NCBI GenBank assembly: GCA_003952965.2
Contig: CM025851.1
Span: forward strand, 19,321,633-19,385,632
Origin: Morella rubra
Lineage: Eukaryota > Streptophyta > Magnoliopsida > Fagales > Myricaceae
Direction of reading: 5' to 3'
DNA: 64,000 bases
The position numbers and the translations under genes were made by a program. How positions within the stretch are numbered: the first letter of the stretch is position 1; the number at the start of each line of letters is the position of its first letter. Below are positions 44,455 to 57,572 of the stretch, piece by piece. The notes under the pieces were generated by a model that was not told the origin of the DNA, ran no database searches, and saw only the letters and a list, made by a program, of their open reading frames with translations.

Positions 44455-47400
44455 TCAGAAGCCCAAAACCTTCGGTGATAATCGTAATAGAGGTTCCAAG
44501 GCACTTGGAGCAAATTTTCTTCCAAATAGGAAACAAATGGAAGATGACCTATCATTGTAAGTGCAGTTGTGACCTCCAAGAATTCGTTTGAAGAACTCCT
44601 CTGTGATATCTGCTCTACCAAAAGTAGCTGGATGGGGCCCACCTCTTGACCAATCCACCCAAGTGATGCTTCTATTTGCTAATAGATTCCCTACTTGGAT
44701 GGTTAGCATGGTGGGGAAATAATGCTCATCCACGTAGCATGCTGGTCTACAAAATTGTTCAAATTTCGGGTAGAACTTAGTATCTTCGACAATACTAATT
44801 GCAAGCTTCCTGTTAACCTCAAACCATTGAGATCCTTTACGCCATTGGGTGACATTTATCTCAGGTGCCATGTTATCGTTATAGCGTCCTCTCCCAAATG
44901 GACCAGGATCATCAAACACACCCATGAAGCTATATCTGGATTTCATTACATATTGGTAGATGATACTGAAGTTATAGAGAGGAATGCATGATTCAGAAAG
45001 GAGAACGAACCGCTCATTGGAGACATCAAGCAAAGCATTAGCAAGGAGTCTTTTCTCAGCATCACACATACTCATCCTTCCCCACTCAGAGATCTGCAGA
45101 TGAAAATCACAAACTCATCAACTCCTTATCCCAATACGAAGTAATAGATTCAAGAAGTCCACATGTTTGACCAGAAAAAAAGTGTTCTATAATCATAAAA
45201 AACAAAGATAAAGCATTCAAGAGTTCTGACTGGATATTGAGGGGCAGTGTCCATGCCATGAGCCAAGAAAACATGAGTTAAGAAAATTTTAAGCAGTGTT
45301 TGGAGTTTCTAATTACCCAAAAGAGTTCCTCCTAGCAACTATATGAACAGGACAACACAACCTAACCAAATTAAGCAAGGTATGATAAAATAAAGTCTGC
45401 AACCGTGGCTGGTGGTACTGCTGCTGCTCTGTGTCTAGGTTTGAGTCCAAATCTCTAGCATTTGATCATCCAGTGAGATTAAAGTTCACTTGCTCTGCCC
45501 ATGCAATCAGTTGCCTCTAACTAAAATCTACGTGCTGCTTCATCAAGGGAACATATGTCAAGTGTTAAAGTGCTTGCCCAACAGATCATTTATTCATGAG
45601 TAAGCTACAGAGCTAGCTCATTAAGATTGGTGTTGGCTGGCTGCATGCTTATGCAGTAAACATTACCAGTTTTACTTTAAAAAAGAAATGGCTAACAAAT
45701 CAAAACCAATTCTGTTTCTAGTTACCATTTCTTAAAACGACATATGTCCAGCTCACTCACCCAAAGATGGGTTATAAAAACCCAACAAGAAGTGTGCTCT
45801 TATTCAGTGTTAATTAAGAAAACAAAAGTAATGTAATGCAAGAATCATTAATTTCAGAAAAGCTTTCATCTCATATTCCCGAATCTTCATCTAGCTAAAC
45901 TTCATCCTTCCTCCTAACAGAAAGCCAGGTACCATTAACAAAAACAACGACAATACCATGTCAAAAACAGGAACATCATGATTTCTCGACAATATTGGTA
46001 GATGCATCAAACCTTCGTAGCTCAAATTGGAGAAAAGGGACGCTCATTAAAAAAGAAACTCGCATTGAGTCTTGCAAAAGCCTCAATTCCGTACCCATTT
46101 CCATCAATATCAATTGGGGGAAATTTTAACAACATGAGTTATGAACTTGCTACTGTCCCACAACTACAACCACTTCCCTCGGGTAAAAGCAGCTCCCTCA
46201 CCTATATGTAATGAAAGTATTGAAACTCTAACACTCTAACAAAGTCTACGAGTAAATGAGACCTTACAGAGAAAATATTTTTTAAAATATTTAAGACCTA
46301 AGGGAGGCAGTGGAAATAGTTTTCAGGCTTAATCCTTCCTAAGGAACATGTTCACTAAGGTCGGATCCACTTAGGAGACCATAAATAATCAACTTTACGG
46401 GTCAATTTTTCCTATGGACATGTTAAATGAGGTAGGTTCAGATTGAGCAAGGACACACATTTGGACTTTAACTGCAATATTAGTGATTGGGCTGAACCAT
46501 TTCAAACAAGCTTCTTGTCTGTAGCCAGAATAGCATCAGGTCTCGTTTTCTTGAAGCATTTAATGATTGACCAAATTTTGAATATTAATCAACTTATAGA
46601 ATGCGCACAACTCGAATTTCCTAAACCACTTCACACTTGTCCAATTCAAGGAGGAATATCTGATTAAGAACATAAAGATAAATATTCAGAATTTGCACAC
46701 TACAATAATAAGTAGCTCCTTATGACAGTAGGAAGAAAAACTAATACTAGTTCATTCTCTCTAATTCCCATCCAAACACAGCCTAATTTCGTGGTTTTGA
46801 ATTTTGGGATGATTACTTTGCTCGCTTTCCAATTACAAGCTGTTAAAACTAATGTTTAGAAAGCTCTGTCAAATTCATTCTCATTCTGACGAAAGTTGGG
46901 TCCATTCAGTAGTAGAAAGGTTTTCTCTTTTTTCACTTTTCTTTCAAGTAGGAATTATAACCCCAGAGAGTTACTATTTCCACAATTTTTGCGTCTACAC
47001 AAGTCTAATAGAAACAATAGAACAAGCTGCTGAAACATTTAAACCAGAATGGTACATTCAATTAACAATTTGGCAAAGGAATTAATGATAAATCAAAATG
47101 AGTTTGAAGAAACCAAGTAAAAACATTCTATACTGTTCAATTTTTGTGTTTCTTTCCATCATGTTACCCGCTAGAGTTGTCTGCACATAGGGATTTTATG
47201 CTAATGGCTAAAATTTCCAATGCTAATATCACATATCCAAAGAGCTCAAGAAGAAACAACTAGAAGTAGAATGAAATCAGTCATTGGAAACAGAACGGCA
47301 ACATAACATCCTCCTGCATGAAGATCTCTCTCCAGCATTAGGCAAATTAACAGAAGCAAGAAAGAGTTATGGGGCACAACTTTCAACCTCACTTCATGAT

Positions 47401-48058
47401 CTGTATAAGTAACTTAAAAACCCAAATATGACTTCAAGGAAAAAAATCTAAAATTCCAATGACAACAACTATGCATCTTAGCTTTTAGATAAAATTGACA
47501 ACTTCATGACAAAGAAGTATAACGTAGATATATAGTCACCTGGCTAGGGATCTGTTTCCTATAAAAAACTGATGAAGGTGGAAAGTTAGGCTCAAATGAT
47601 GGCAGCGAATGAACATATACTGAGTAAAGCCCTTGATGTCCCTTCAGAAACCTCTCCCAAAGAGGTGCCAGTGGCAATGGTCCCTTAGTCAGGAACATAA
47701 ATGCAATCTTGGGAACTCTCTGGAAAGGATACTTCTTTATCCGAGGCACAAAAGACGCCCTCCACAAAAGTTCCGCGTCAGTCATTGTATGCATTAAGTT
47801 CAATGGTGGCCTAATCCATTGCTGCAAACTTTCAGCTTCCTCATAGCAAGGCTCGAATGTCGACTTTACCGCTGTCATGGCACTATTAATACCGAAGTAC
47901 CGAATTGTGTATATACTAATAGCAGAAAAGGCAACGCACAGAGCCAGAAACGGCACAAGTACCCGAAGGAGCCTTAACGGCAGGGCTTTCGATTGGATCG
48001 TCCTGTTTGTAACCTGAGGTTCCTTGCCTTCCTCTAAAGGCTCAACGCGAGATTGCAT
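44455..48058 (-). CDS. Glycosyltransferase family 14 (Core-2/I-branching enzyme domain), 385 aa
   Basis: There are two exons, 48058-47540 (173 codons) and 45093-44455, joined in phase 0 across a GT-AG intron of about 2.45 kb. The product is a type II membrane protein: a short cytosolic N-terminus (MQSRVEPLEEGKEPQ), one membrane segment at about residues 31-52 (LLRVLVPFLALCVAFSAISI), a stem, and the Core-2/I-branching domain. Family blocks are VPKIAFMFLTKGPLPLAPLW, ISEWGRMSMCDAEKRLLANA, RFVLLSESCIPLYNF, QWFEVNRKLAISIVED, VDEHYFPTML and WVDWSRGGPHPATFG. Members are expected to sit in the Golgi and transfer a sugar to a glycan; several plant GT14 enzymes are glucuronosyltransferases acting on arabinogalactan. 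The substrate of this branch is not certain. Length and motifs indicate an intact gene. Confidence 0.93.
45094..47539 (-). other. Intron of the GT14 gene
   Basis: It runs from GTGACT (47539) to TCTGCAG (45094). It is rich in A/T with no nested gene or clear transposon. Short open frames inside are without family resemblance. Confidence 0.8.
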
Positions 48059-48910
48059 ATTGAGACCGAAAGTACTCTACAATTCAAGTTCCCGGGTATT
48101 CTGTCTTCTAAAACACCAAATTGGAAACTGCCTTTTCGATTGAAGATGCTGAAATTTTTTATAACTATCTACTCTTTCGATCAGAAGAAGAAACCCAGAG
48201 TCCTAAATTACATCTTAGAACAGAAAACGCATAAAGCAATCTGAACTTTACGACGTGGGTCGTCAACGACGGAACCGGTCTTAGCAGCAGAGAATCTTGT
48301 GCAGATCTAGAGCTGATACTACAGTGCCCAGAACCAATTCTGAGAGATTACACTAACTTAAAAGCAACTAGACAAAGCAAATGGATGCCTAATACATATA
48401 CATCTATTGTGGATGGAAGATCAGACGGCATCGGATCCAACAAGGGGTTAGCGTAACGTACCAAGTAGCCGTCGACGTACAATTAACTACAGATCACGAT
48501 AACTGAAGACTCTGACAATTAACCGAGCGCTTTGATTGCGGTAAATGGCGTTACGCTAGACAAAGAGCGGTAATAGAGACCGTGGTTAGTACAGTAGTCC
48601 TCAGTGTGCGAGGAAGGTTGGGCGCACGAAAATGGGGAAGTCCAGTACTGCCACTGGCTACGGAAACATAAGGATAACAAGAGACCAAAAAGCGTTGAGC
48701 ACAACGAGGGATCTGGAGTAGAGTCGAATTTGGTGCGGGTTTTAGGTTGGGGAGAAGGATGTGCACAAAACATCTAAGAAATTCTTTTTTTTTTTTTAAA
48801 AAAAATCTTTTTCAAGGAGAGGGAAGGGTGTTGAATTCTTTTCAATTGTTTGCTTGCCATGTGAATTGTGATGTGAGGTCGGTAATTTGGACCATACTCA
48901 TTAAAAAATA
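48059..48910. other. Upstream region of the GT14 gene
   Basis: It contains the probable 5' leader and promoter of the minus-strand GT14 gene. A minus-strand frame at 48519-48773 (84 codons) overlaps another in a different phase and has no family resemblance. No other feature was seen. Confidence 0.45.
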
Positions 48911-49253
48911 GGCTAAATTACTCCGTACGTCCCTGAGGTTTGACCTTTTTTCAGTTTGGTCCTCAGGGTTCAATTTTCCCTAAAAGCATCCATAGGATGA
49001 GGACCAATTACCAAATAGATCCTGGAGTCAACTCTTGGACGAAAATTGAGTTTGGGCAAGATTTTTTAAAAAAATCCAGCTGTCAATACCCACGTGTAAG
49101 TCGTTAACCACGTGTGCATTTCCGTCAAAGAGTTGATGTCAGGATCTATTTGGTAATGGGTCCTCACCCCAGGAATGCTTTTAGAGAAAATTGAACCCTG
49201 AGGATCAAACTGGGAAGAGGTCAAACCTCAAGGACGTACGGAGTAATTAAGCC
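48911..49253. mobile_element. Mutator-like MITE with 9-bp target duplication
   Basis: Inverted arms of about 140 bp begin GGCTAAATTACTCCGTACGT on the left and GGCTTAATTACTCCGTACGT on the right (minus strand). A perfect 9-bp direct repeat TAAAAAATA flanks it (48902-48910 and 49254-49262). The 9-bp duplication and long inverted ends suggest the Mutator superfamily. It is non-coding. An AT microsatellite (49262-49283) follows immediately. Confidence 0.85.
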
Positions 49254-49283
49254 TAAAAAATAATATATATATATATATATATA

Positions 49284-51509
49284 TTTCAAGGAGAGGGAAG
49301 GGTGTGGAATTCTTTTTAATTGATTGCTTCCCATGTGAGGTCGGTTATTTGGAACATACTCGTTGATTTCGTTTCTTTCTTCCCCCCTTTACAGCTTCCG
49401 GTGATGACCATTTTCATCCAATTTTGGAATTTGGATTGAGATTTTCCTTTTTCCTTTTTTTTTTGTGTGGGGTTATTTGGGAAAGTAAATGTTGAAACTC
49501 TGAGGTCACTTGGGTCAGGGCCAACAAGCCCGTGAATCTCATTCTCAAAGAGAAGTTTATTAATATACTACGGTTTGATATTAACTTTTGGTCCTTTCCG
49601 TTAAAGTAAAAGCACCTTCAAATTTTGGTGAAACTTTAATTGGCTATATCTAGGGTAAGTGAGTGAAATTTACAGATCTTTCATGTGGGGTTCACCTAAA
49701 TCCCTCCTGTTGGATGGTCCAGGATTAGTAGTTAATATAGCTACGCCTACGTAGGACGTGCCAAACTCTAAAACTTCTGCTCTTATCCTTCCCCCCTTTT
49801 TTTTTCATTAGAACGAAAAAAATAAATAAAATAAGGTGGGATTTTGTCGTCGTCGTCGTCGTCGTCTGTTATAGGTGATATAGAAAGTATGAAGAATCAA
49901 AACATTGTAGCAAAATAGCCAAAGTCACAGTTTTGATAGGTAACAAAAATGATTAGGGAAGTATTTGGATTCAAGAGTTTTCAGTGATCAGAACTCGCTC
50001 TTGCACAAGCAATTCATGCTTAACAAGATTAAGTAAAAAATGAAGTACATACATACTAGTTAGTTCAGTGATTTGAAGGCAGGATCTTCAAGTACTCGAC
50101 GAACCGTATCGAGTGTTTGAATGTAGGTTCGAGTCACTCTGTTATTAGATGAGTCCTTGAGTCCCAAACTTAATGCACATAAGTTTGTAGGGCTAGGACT
50201 TGTGCACCACCCAAGAGAAAGTTACATTGCTAGGCATTAGGGCGTAGCGGGCAAGGTAACTCCTTGATGGCGATGCCTTTTTGTTTCATCTGACATTGAT
50301 CGATCTTTTTCAACCTGATGAGAATTCAAAATGCGCAGCTAAATAGTCATTTTTGGAGCATTCTCAATTGCTATGTCGGACCGAACAAACTCAATTCACT
50401 TATGCGAACGTCTCCTTAGAAAGAAAGGAGGTAATGAGATCATTGTTTCTTGTCAAGGAGAAGAAAAATGATACATTTGTTCAATGCGTTGACCCCAACT
50501 TCACCTCTGGGAAGTCTCGGTTTGCTTGGGCACTCTGGGGGAGCCGTTTTACGTGTGAAGAAGTTATCGAGAGATAAATAGGAGGGAAAAACAGAAAACA
50601 AAAAAGTATTAATGAATCGAGAGCCATCTACATTAGCGGCTCTGCTGGAAAGATAATTTGTTTGTTTTTTGTTTAATTGGTCGTTTATATAGCACTATAT
50701 GAAAGATTTCATTAACAATACAATAGAGTCGTCTTCCTGGACTCCCAATCAATTAGTTTGGCTTTCTCGTATTGTTGTTTATATAACAAACAGTAGACAA
50801 ATGCCACGCCGTATCAATTTTCAGTTTCTAGAGAAGTCTTATGCACTCGACTATATATTAGTATATTTTTCTTTATTTTTTTTAGGTAACGTTTTTTTTC
50901 TTCTTTATTTCATTAGCAAAGAAATATAAAAATTAGGAATTTCATACCAACTGAAACTAATTCGAAGACAGATTATAGAAGAACATAATTTCGATATTTA
51001 CTAATCAAGATAAACGACCATTTGAGACCTGAAGGACAAAACGGAGTAAAAAAAGCAAAAACCAAAGAAAAAAGAAAGACAAAAAACTTCATCAAGACCT
51101 CCATCTTTGATATCATGCGGTCAAAGTCCTCCCTCAATAATAGCACTAAAGTAATGTCATCTGATGGGAAAAGAAAAAAACAGAGATTTACTTTTGGGAC
51201 ACAAATCTCTAATTTCGAAAAAGAAAAACTGCTCCTTAGATGGTGCATCAAAAAAATAAAAAAAACTTTCCCGTGGATGGGGCCTCTCTATCCTTAAAGA
51301 GTTAAGCCACAGATTTCACAGTGTACAACCATAAGATAGTCAGTTCATAGGCCGAATAAGAAAATTTAGGAACATGTACTATAGTCCAGGATATCAAATT
51401 TCAGATATAGATTGATCCGCATATAATATAAACCATCCAACTACCTCGTCGAGACAAATGTTAGTCAATATATACCAAGACAAAAATATCAACCTAAGGG
51501 AACTAATCT
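49284..51509. other. Intergenic region with SINE-like segment
   Basis: It contains a GTC microsatellite (about 49845-49866) and a possible SINE at 50055-50250. No coding exon was recognised. The 74-codon plus frame at 50353-50577 has no family resemblance. Confidence 0.45.
50055..50250 (+). repeat. Possible tRNA-derived SINE
   Basis: TAGTTCAGTGA (50061, A-box-like) and GGTTCGAGTCA (50126, B-box-like) lie in the order expected of an internal RNA polymerase III promoter. The spacing of about 65 is longer than usual. The following GTCCTTGAGTCCCAAACTTAA and GGGCTAGGACTTG stretch resembles a SINE body. No target duplication was established. Confidence 0.35.
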
Positions 51510-54500
51510 CTACTTCACCACATCAAATTTAGAACGAAGATTGGAGATCATAACTGGGCACTCTCCCTTCTCATCATATTCTACATACTCTCCTCCTGAC
51601 AGGTCAATGCTGTGAAATTTAGTTCCTGCAATCTAAAGAATGAATAGTACCGTAAGATGAGATTAACCAACAAAGAAATCAATTTATTACTTTTGAAGTC
51701 CAACGGCAAAGAGGAATATATGTGCGATTTCTGTTTAAAGAAGATGCAAAATGTAACACATGACAGTGAATATATAACAACTGTGTATCCAACCTTGGAA
51801 GCCACTAGATTGTCGGCCACTTTTAAATAGGCAATACCATTTCAGTGATACAGTCTAGAAGCAGAATGGTTGCCTAAAGAGTAACTCCAGCATCTTTTTT
51901 CTTTTTTTTTGGGTGAGCATAGAGTAATTCCAGCTTAAATGATTGAAGATATACATTTCTAACTCATCCCCAATTATATTAATTAAGGAGCCTTTATGAA
52001 TAAGTGATATTGTCTACACAAACTTCTTTGATCTCTTTAGTTCTCAAAATCTTAATTACAAGAAGCTAGATTCAAGACGGCAACTTGTGCACATAGAAAC
52101 CAGTACTATGTGGACTAAATTTTGGAAGCCATTCATGAAACTTTGCCAGAAGCACAGGGTCCGATTCTAATGCATAAAAAACTGGAAAATGTTAAAGTGG
52201 CAATATATTGCACATATTCTTAGTCAAAATTCCAGAGAATAAATGCAAAAAGTCAATAATACAAAGTGCACGTTTCTCCAAACGATCCACAATCACTCTA
52301 CCAACCCTTGAAAAAAAGCATTGATACTCATAGCAAATACAACTCGTTTTCCATCGCCCTAGCTCATTGCATAATAGTGGAATATAACACATAATGAGAA
52401 ATGGAATTTTACTGCTCAACACAATAATATAAAGGAAACAAGGCAATAAGGAATAATAATAGGTATTAGCCTTATTCTTAGTAACTAGAAATCAATTGTA
52501 GGAAAGATTCACCCAATGATAGGGTCACTTTAATGTTCAATTGGAAAGCAATTGTACAACTTTAATTTAAACTAAAATATCCTCAACTCCTTGTGTTCTT
52601 CATTAAAAGGGAAAAAAAGGAGGCCTAGAGGGGAGAGAGGGACCAACTTACAGATTCAGCTTTCCATTCACTGCCGAATACATATTCCATGGGCTCATAA
52701 CCCCTGCAGTCAAACAACATCAAAGGGGTATGCTTCCCAGATTCACTTGCTTCCCCTGTCAGTGGTTTACCTCGGCCTGCGATCATTGTTACAGTACCAT
52801 CCCTCCCACAAAACTTGCACTATAGTAAACACAAAAATACCAAGCCAAAATATGCCCTCAGAAGTCAATTGCTTGATAAACCAAATCAAAATGCAAAGAG
52901 CAGTTCTATCAGAAGGTAAAGCTACAAAATAAAAGGATGATATAGTGACCAAACAAGATCCCATCATTCATATATCATGGCACAAGCACAAGCCTGAGTC
53001 TACCACATTGAGTTACTTTCCAGCACCTCTTATACCAAGTTCATTCCACAAGTAGAAGACTCCAACAAAACACAGAAAGTAACACATAGAGACTGTAAAG
53101 GATAAATGATTTAGATGTGACACTAAAATACAAGCATTTATGAGTTCAAGGCAAAAATTGTTGTGGATTACATGATAAGAGTTTTTGAAATAATAAACGA
53201 AGGAAAAACATGTCGCAAGTGATTAAAGAGAAGACACAGTGGGCAAGTTGTACGAACAGAGCATTTCACTAGAGGCTAGTAATAGAAAAAAACATCAAAT
53301 AAACAATCAGTTGGACATCATAATAAGCAAAAGCTGCAAAGGAAATGGTGGAACTGGCCACCACTTTTATGCATTGAAATGGAATTTAGTTGGCACACTC
53401 TCCAATGTTTGGTCGTAATTTAAACAAACATATACATAATAACACAACAACACTTACAGATCATGGGACCAAATGGACATTGTCCTATAAGAGTGCGAAG
53501 AAGCAATCGAGACAAATCATCAAGGTTTTCCCACAAAGTCAATCTTATACCCCTAAACCAAAATTACCTGAATAATCTGAAGTCGACAGATTTGGTTGCT
53601 TCAAAGGGGCAAGTAAAATATAGAAAGAAATTTCAAGATTCAGAAAATTAATATACCATCTATCCATTTTCCATTTTCCATTTTCTTTGTCTTGATTACC
53701 AGCAACCAATTGGGAGCATTCACACTAACTGTAGAAATAAACCCCTGTAAATGTATAATACACAGCTTAGTTATGTCAACCAGATAGACAAGGGGAGGTT
53801 ACCTTCTGAATGAGATGTGTGGTTCCCTTGCCAACTGGGAGAGCAACAGTTTCGCTCAAGGTCAGACAAGTTTCTTTCTGGCTCACCTCTCCACACCTAC
53901 CACATTTTAGCTACAAAAGTTGAAAAATACATGAATCATAAGTGCCATTAGAAGAAAAATGCCAGATACAACTAATGTCATCAATTCCTAAGAGCATCAG
54001 GTATCAAGAATCAACATATTAATCACAATACACACACAAAACACACCGAATTTTAGTGGAAAATCGCTCTTAAATGCTCACATTAACAAAAGATTAGCAA
54101 CCAACAGTCGTCATAAATCCACCGAGAAGACAATCAAGAACGAGTGGAGATTCAAAAAGGAAACTACACCAATTCGCAATTCCAAAACACACACAGTCAC
54201 ACAGATACACAAAATAAAGGAAGATGCGGGAGAAAGTAATACTAAAATAGTCCAAACTAAAATCCCTCGAAAAAAAGAAAAGAAAAAGAAACAACGAGAT
54301 AACTGTACCAATAAATCGCTTTCAGAGTCGCAGCAATAGAAAAAGATTCAGCGACAATGATTTGAGAGAAGCTGCAGGAAACAGAAATCCGAGTATGAAA
54401 ATCAGGGAGACCTTAAAGAGGTAGGAAAAGTTGGGGTCGTCGCAGCCACCTTCGGGCTCAAGGTTGGTGAGGTTCTCGAGCTCCGCAACGACCATCAGGA

Positions 54501-54513
54501 GGTAGTTCACCAT
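51510..54513 (-). CDS. CXXC zinc-binding protein, DUF866/CZIB-like, 166 aa
   Basis: There are four exons: 54513-54412, 53910-53803, 52819-52652 and 51632-51510. All are in phase 0 with GT-AG introns (34+36+56+40 codons plus stop). The protein starts MVNYLLMVVAELENLTNLEP and continues FSYLFK. Two zinc ribbons' worth of cysteines follow: CGRC (residues 37-40) and CKFC (71-74), the CxxC...CxxC pair that binds one zinc. The C-terminal half has LMLFDCRGYEPMEYVF and EYDEKGECPVMISNL, both family signatures. The family is conserved across eukaryotes as a small beta-sandwich zinc protein whose precise role is unresolved. No targeting signal is evident, so it is probably cytosolic. All exons are intact and the length is as usual for the family. 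Confidence 0.93.
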
Positions 54514-55180
54514 CTCTGGGCGTGAAAATTTGCAAGCTCTCTGCTGCCTACTGCTGGGTGAGTTTGGGTTTTGGCATCGGTGAATATATTTCTTATTTCA
54601 ATCGAACGTGGCCACTTTTCATTCGAGAGAATAACCCATGGTCTAATGAAAAATGCTTCAGTTTTAACAAAATCACAAGGCTTCCCCGTTTTGCTTTTTA
54701 TCAAGTTCCTGGCTTTTTACTTTTGGCGGCGATTTTTAGTTTATTAGGTCGAAATTATAACCCTGGACAACTCTTCAGCATTTTTTTTAATGTAGCACGT
54801 TTGTTTACAAAAATATTCTAGAATACAAAAATATTCAATAAAATTTGTAAATATCCAAAATCTCAAAAATTCATACACAAATATCAATACCTTTTACATA
54901 ATTTCTAACGGCTTTTCACACACACTCTAATATCTTTTTTAAAAAAATTATAACAAATTTTTTCTCTTCATACTTTTTCATCTAACTCCAATATTTTTTT
55001 ATTAAACAATTACATCAAATAATCTCTCTTTACATCTTTTTACAAACTCCAACAAAAATTAAATATTTTTAAAACTTTTCATCAACTTTTATACAAAAAC
55101 TTATATAACTCCAATCTACATAAATATTTACAATTCTATCAAAATCTTAAAAATCTTACATTTTTTTTATTTATAAAACA
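54514..55180. other. Upstream of the CZIB-like gene; AT-rich intergenic
   Basis: The first 100 bp contain the leader and a TATA-like AATATATT near 54582-54590 (minus strand). Beyond about 54820 the sequence is AT-rich with repeated ACAAATTT, AAAATCTC and CAACTTTT words. No gene was seen. Confidence 0.45.
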
Positions 55181-55182
55181 AA

Positions 55183-55694
55183 CGCGAAATTGCACTTAGG
55201 ACCCCTTAGGTATTCGAGAGTTACAATCGGGTCTCCAAGGTAACAAATTAGCCATTTAACTCCCTAAGGTAATAATTTCGAAAAAAAGAAACTCCTCCGT
55301 AAATGCTGACATGTCAACTTACTGTCACACCAATCCAATCAAATTGCACCATGTGCCAAATCTAAAAGCATCACCCTAAAAATGCTATGTCAACGTTGAC
55401 TAATTAGCCACTTAATGCCATGTCATTGTCACATCAACCAAGATTACAAAATACCCAAAAAAAAAATCAAAGTTTTTCTACCTACTCATCCCCGCAAACC
55501 GCCTTCCACATTTTTCTTCCAAAATCTCAAACTCAGTAAAATCCCCACATGTCAGCATTTACTGTTAGTGGAGAGGACGGAGGGGATGCCTTTTCCTAAA
55601 ATCATTACCTCAGGGAGCTAAATAGTTATTTTATTACTTCGGGGATCCAATTGCAACTTTCGAATACCTCAAAAGCCGCGGGTGCAATTTAGCC
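55183..55694. mobile_element. Foldback/long-TIR element
   Basis: Inverted arms of about 140 bp share AAATTGCAC, GGTATTCGA, AACTCCCTAAGGTAAT and GTAAATGCTGACATGTC words. The right end on the minus strand reads GGCTAAATTGCACCC, like the element at 48911. Flanks TATAAAACA and TTAAAAACA are near-identical 9-mers, suggesting an aged target duplication. It is non-coding. Confidence 0.75.
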
Positions 55695-57038
55695 TTAAAA
55701 ACAACACAAAACTATAAAAAAAACTATTCTCACTGAAATTTTCTTTTCAAACATATATATATATATATATTTTTTTTTAACTCTCACATCCAACCAGAAA
55801 AAAAAAATTAAAATACTTTTTCTTTCCAAATAATTTTTTTTTATAGCCTCACCACTCTTACCCCAAAATATATATATCTAAATTTTTTTGATCTTACTCA
55901 TTATAAAAAAATATTTTAAAAACACAAACAAAAATAGCAAACTGCAATAATTAACTCCCTCATCTACAAGTTTATTAAACTTTACTTCTTTTATGAATAT
56001 ATAATTATTGAGATTGTCTCATATATCATATTTTTCTTATATGTTAATTGTAAAATCTTAATTGAGAAGGTAATTAAAAAATAATAGTTTAGAAGAATCA
56101 ATTATCAAGGAGAAAAATACTTGGAACAGGTTGTAATTAGTATGGCGGTATTATAAATGTGAGTGTAATTTTACTAACATTACGTCTTATTGAAATTATC
56201 ATACTCGCATAGCTTGTTCCAATAATTCTTTTCAAGCAAATATATGTGTTTGGTCCAAGATGGATCTTTTGAAGTAAGTAATAGTGTCATAGCCCCTAGC
56301 CTAGGTCAGGAGAGGTAACAAAACAAAAGAAAGGGAACAACCAATCGCCCCTTTTAAAGGCAAAGGGAAAATTAGCATGACCCCCTCCCTAAATCAAGGA
56401 GAGAGACCCATGCTTTTGTGAAGTTTGTGACTTTTGTTCTGTAACGTGAGAAATGAAAGAGTAGAGTAAGAGAGAGTAGAAAACGAATGCAAAAATTTGA
56501 CATGTGGCTCGTAAATAGGAAAAAAGTGAGCGAGCGTTTGAGATGAGAAAAAAAGGGAGGGAAGATTGCATTAAGATGACAAAAAGAGAGAGGGAAGATT
56601 GCATTAAAACATTAAATGCATGTCGACAATCCTTGACTATATATAGTAGGGGAAGGATTGCCTGATGTGAAGCAAAGGAAAAAAAAGAAATGAGAGACAT
56701 TAGGGGAGAGTCGAGAAGGAGAGAAGAAAAGAAAATGGGAAAAAGTTATAGTTAGTTCCATATTTATGAGCAAAAATCAATCTGGTACCTGCTATTTTGA
56801 AAACGGCGATTTGAGACCCTTAGGCTGTGTTTGGATCATGTTTTGAGATTGTTTTGAATTAAGTTTTCCAAACACGTTTTTGTAATGATGACAAAACAGT
56901 TTTCTTACGAATTCCTATGCTAGTCGTTAATTTTAAGGCACACACAGTGAAAAGCACTGCATTAAAAATAGGGCAGTTGGTGGCCCCCGTTCTGAAGCTG
57001 ACAACAACGTATTACCATCATTTATTCTCTGGTAAAGC
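55695..57038. other. Intergenic, no gene seen
   Basis: AT-rich with an AT microsatellite (55754-55770). A minus-strand 103-codon frame (56389-56700) is low-complexity Ser/Leu/Phe with an internal repeat, not a recognised family. Confidence 0.4.
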
Positions 57039-57572
57039 CTACAGAAGAGGAAAGAATAAAAATATTTTATATATAATTAATATATATAGAGTTTGATCAA
57101 CTTCAACTGATTTTGTATCTTGCAAAACATGTTGATAAAAAGCTCGTGTAAACATTGGGTTTCTTGGAATAAAATTCCAACCAGGAGGTAATATCTGAGA
57201 AGCTGCTTGGTATGGATCAGTAAGTGTATGATATGGATCTTCAACAAAAGTAACATGCCTGATATATTCTTTGGGTATCATAAAATCATTGGGATTGCAA
57301 GGTAAGGAAGAGGATGCAGTGGAGGAAGTTTGTATCTTTTGACTGAAGGATTTATCCATTGGAGGAAGAGGAGGAGGAACTCTAGGACCTGCTATTGGTG
57401 GTATTTGACCTAAAACAGTGAAATTGTTATTCAAGGGAATGGAATTTGGACGAAGACTAGGGCGAGGAGTATTTGTGGGGGGAGGACCACGAAAAGGAAA
57501 TGGAGGAAAGGAATTATCTGAAAAGAAATCATCAGCAGATATTTTCTTTGAATTAGAAGAAGAAGAACTCAT
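57039..57572 (-). pseudogene. Endogenous caulimovirid downstream ORF (partial)
   Basis: This is the N-terminal part of the reading frame following the polymerase in an integrated plant pararetrovirus. It starts at ATG 57572, whose first four bases overlap the polymerase stop (ATGA, 57572-57569). The leader is Ser/Asn/Pro-rich (PFPFRGPPPTNTPRP, VPPPLPPMDKSF). A later segment with TRAFYQHVLQDTKSVEVDQ resembles a conserved block I associate with caulimovirid-like plant polyproteins. It runs into unrelated AT-rich sequence at 57039-57080, so the rest is missing. The function of this ORF is unknown. Confidence 0.6.

Noticed and set aside
44722..44991. 89-codon plus-strand frame
   Set aside because: Shadow of exon 2 of the GT14 gene on the opposite strand.
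50353..50577. 74-codon plus-strand frame
   Set aside because: No domain, no splice partners and no conserved features; chance open frame in intergenic DNA.
53600..53760. An extra exon of the CZIB-like gene (frame with VNAPNWLLVIKTKK)
   Set aside because: Joining 53803 directly to 52819 keeps phase and gives the usual family length and motif spacing; the extra segment would insert unrelated residues before CKFC.
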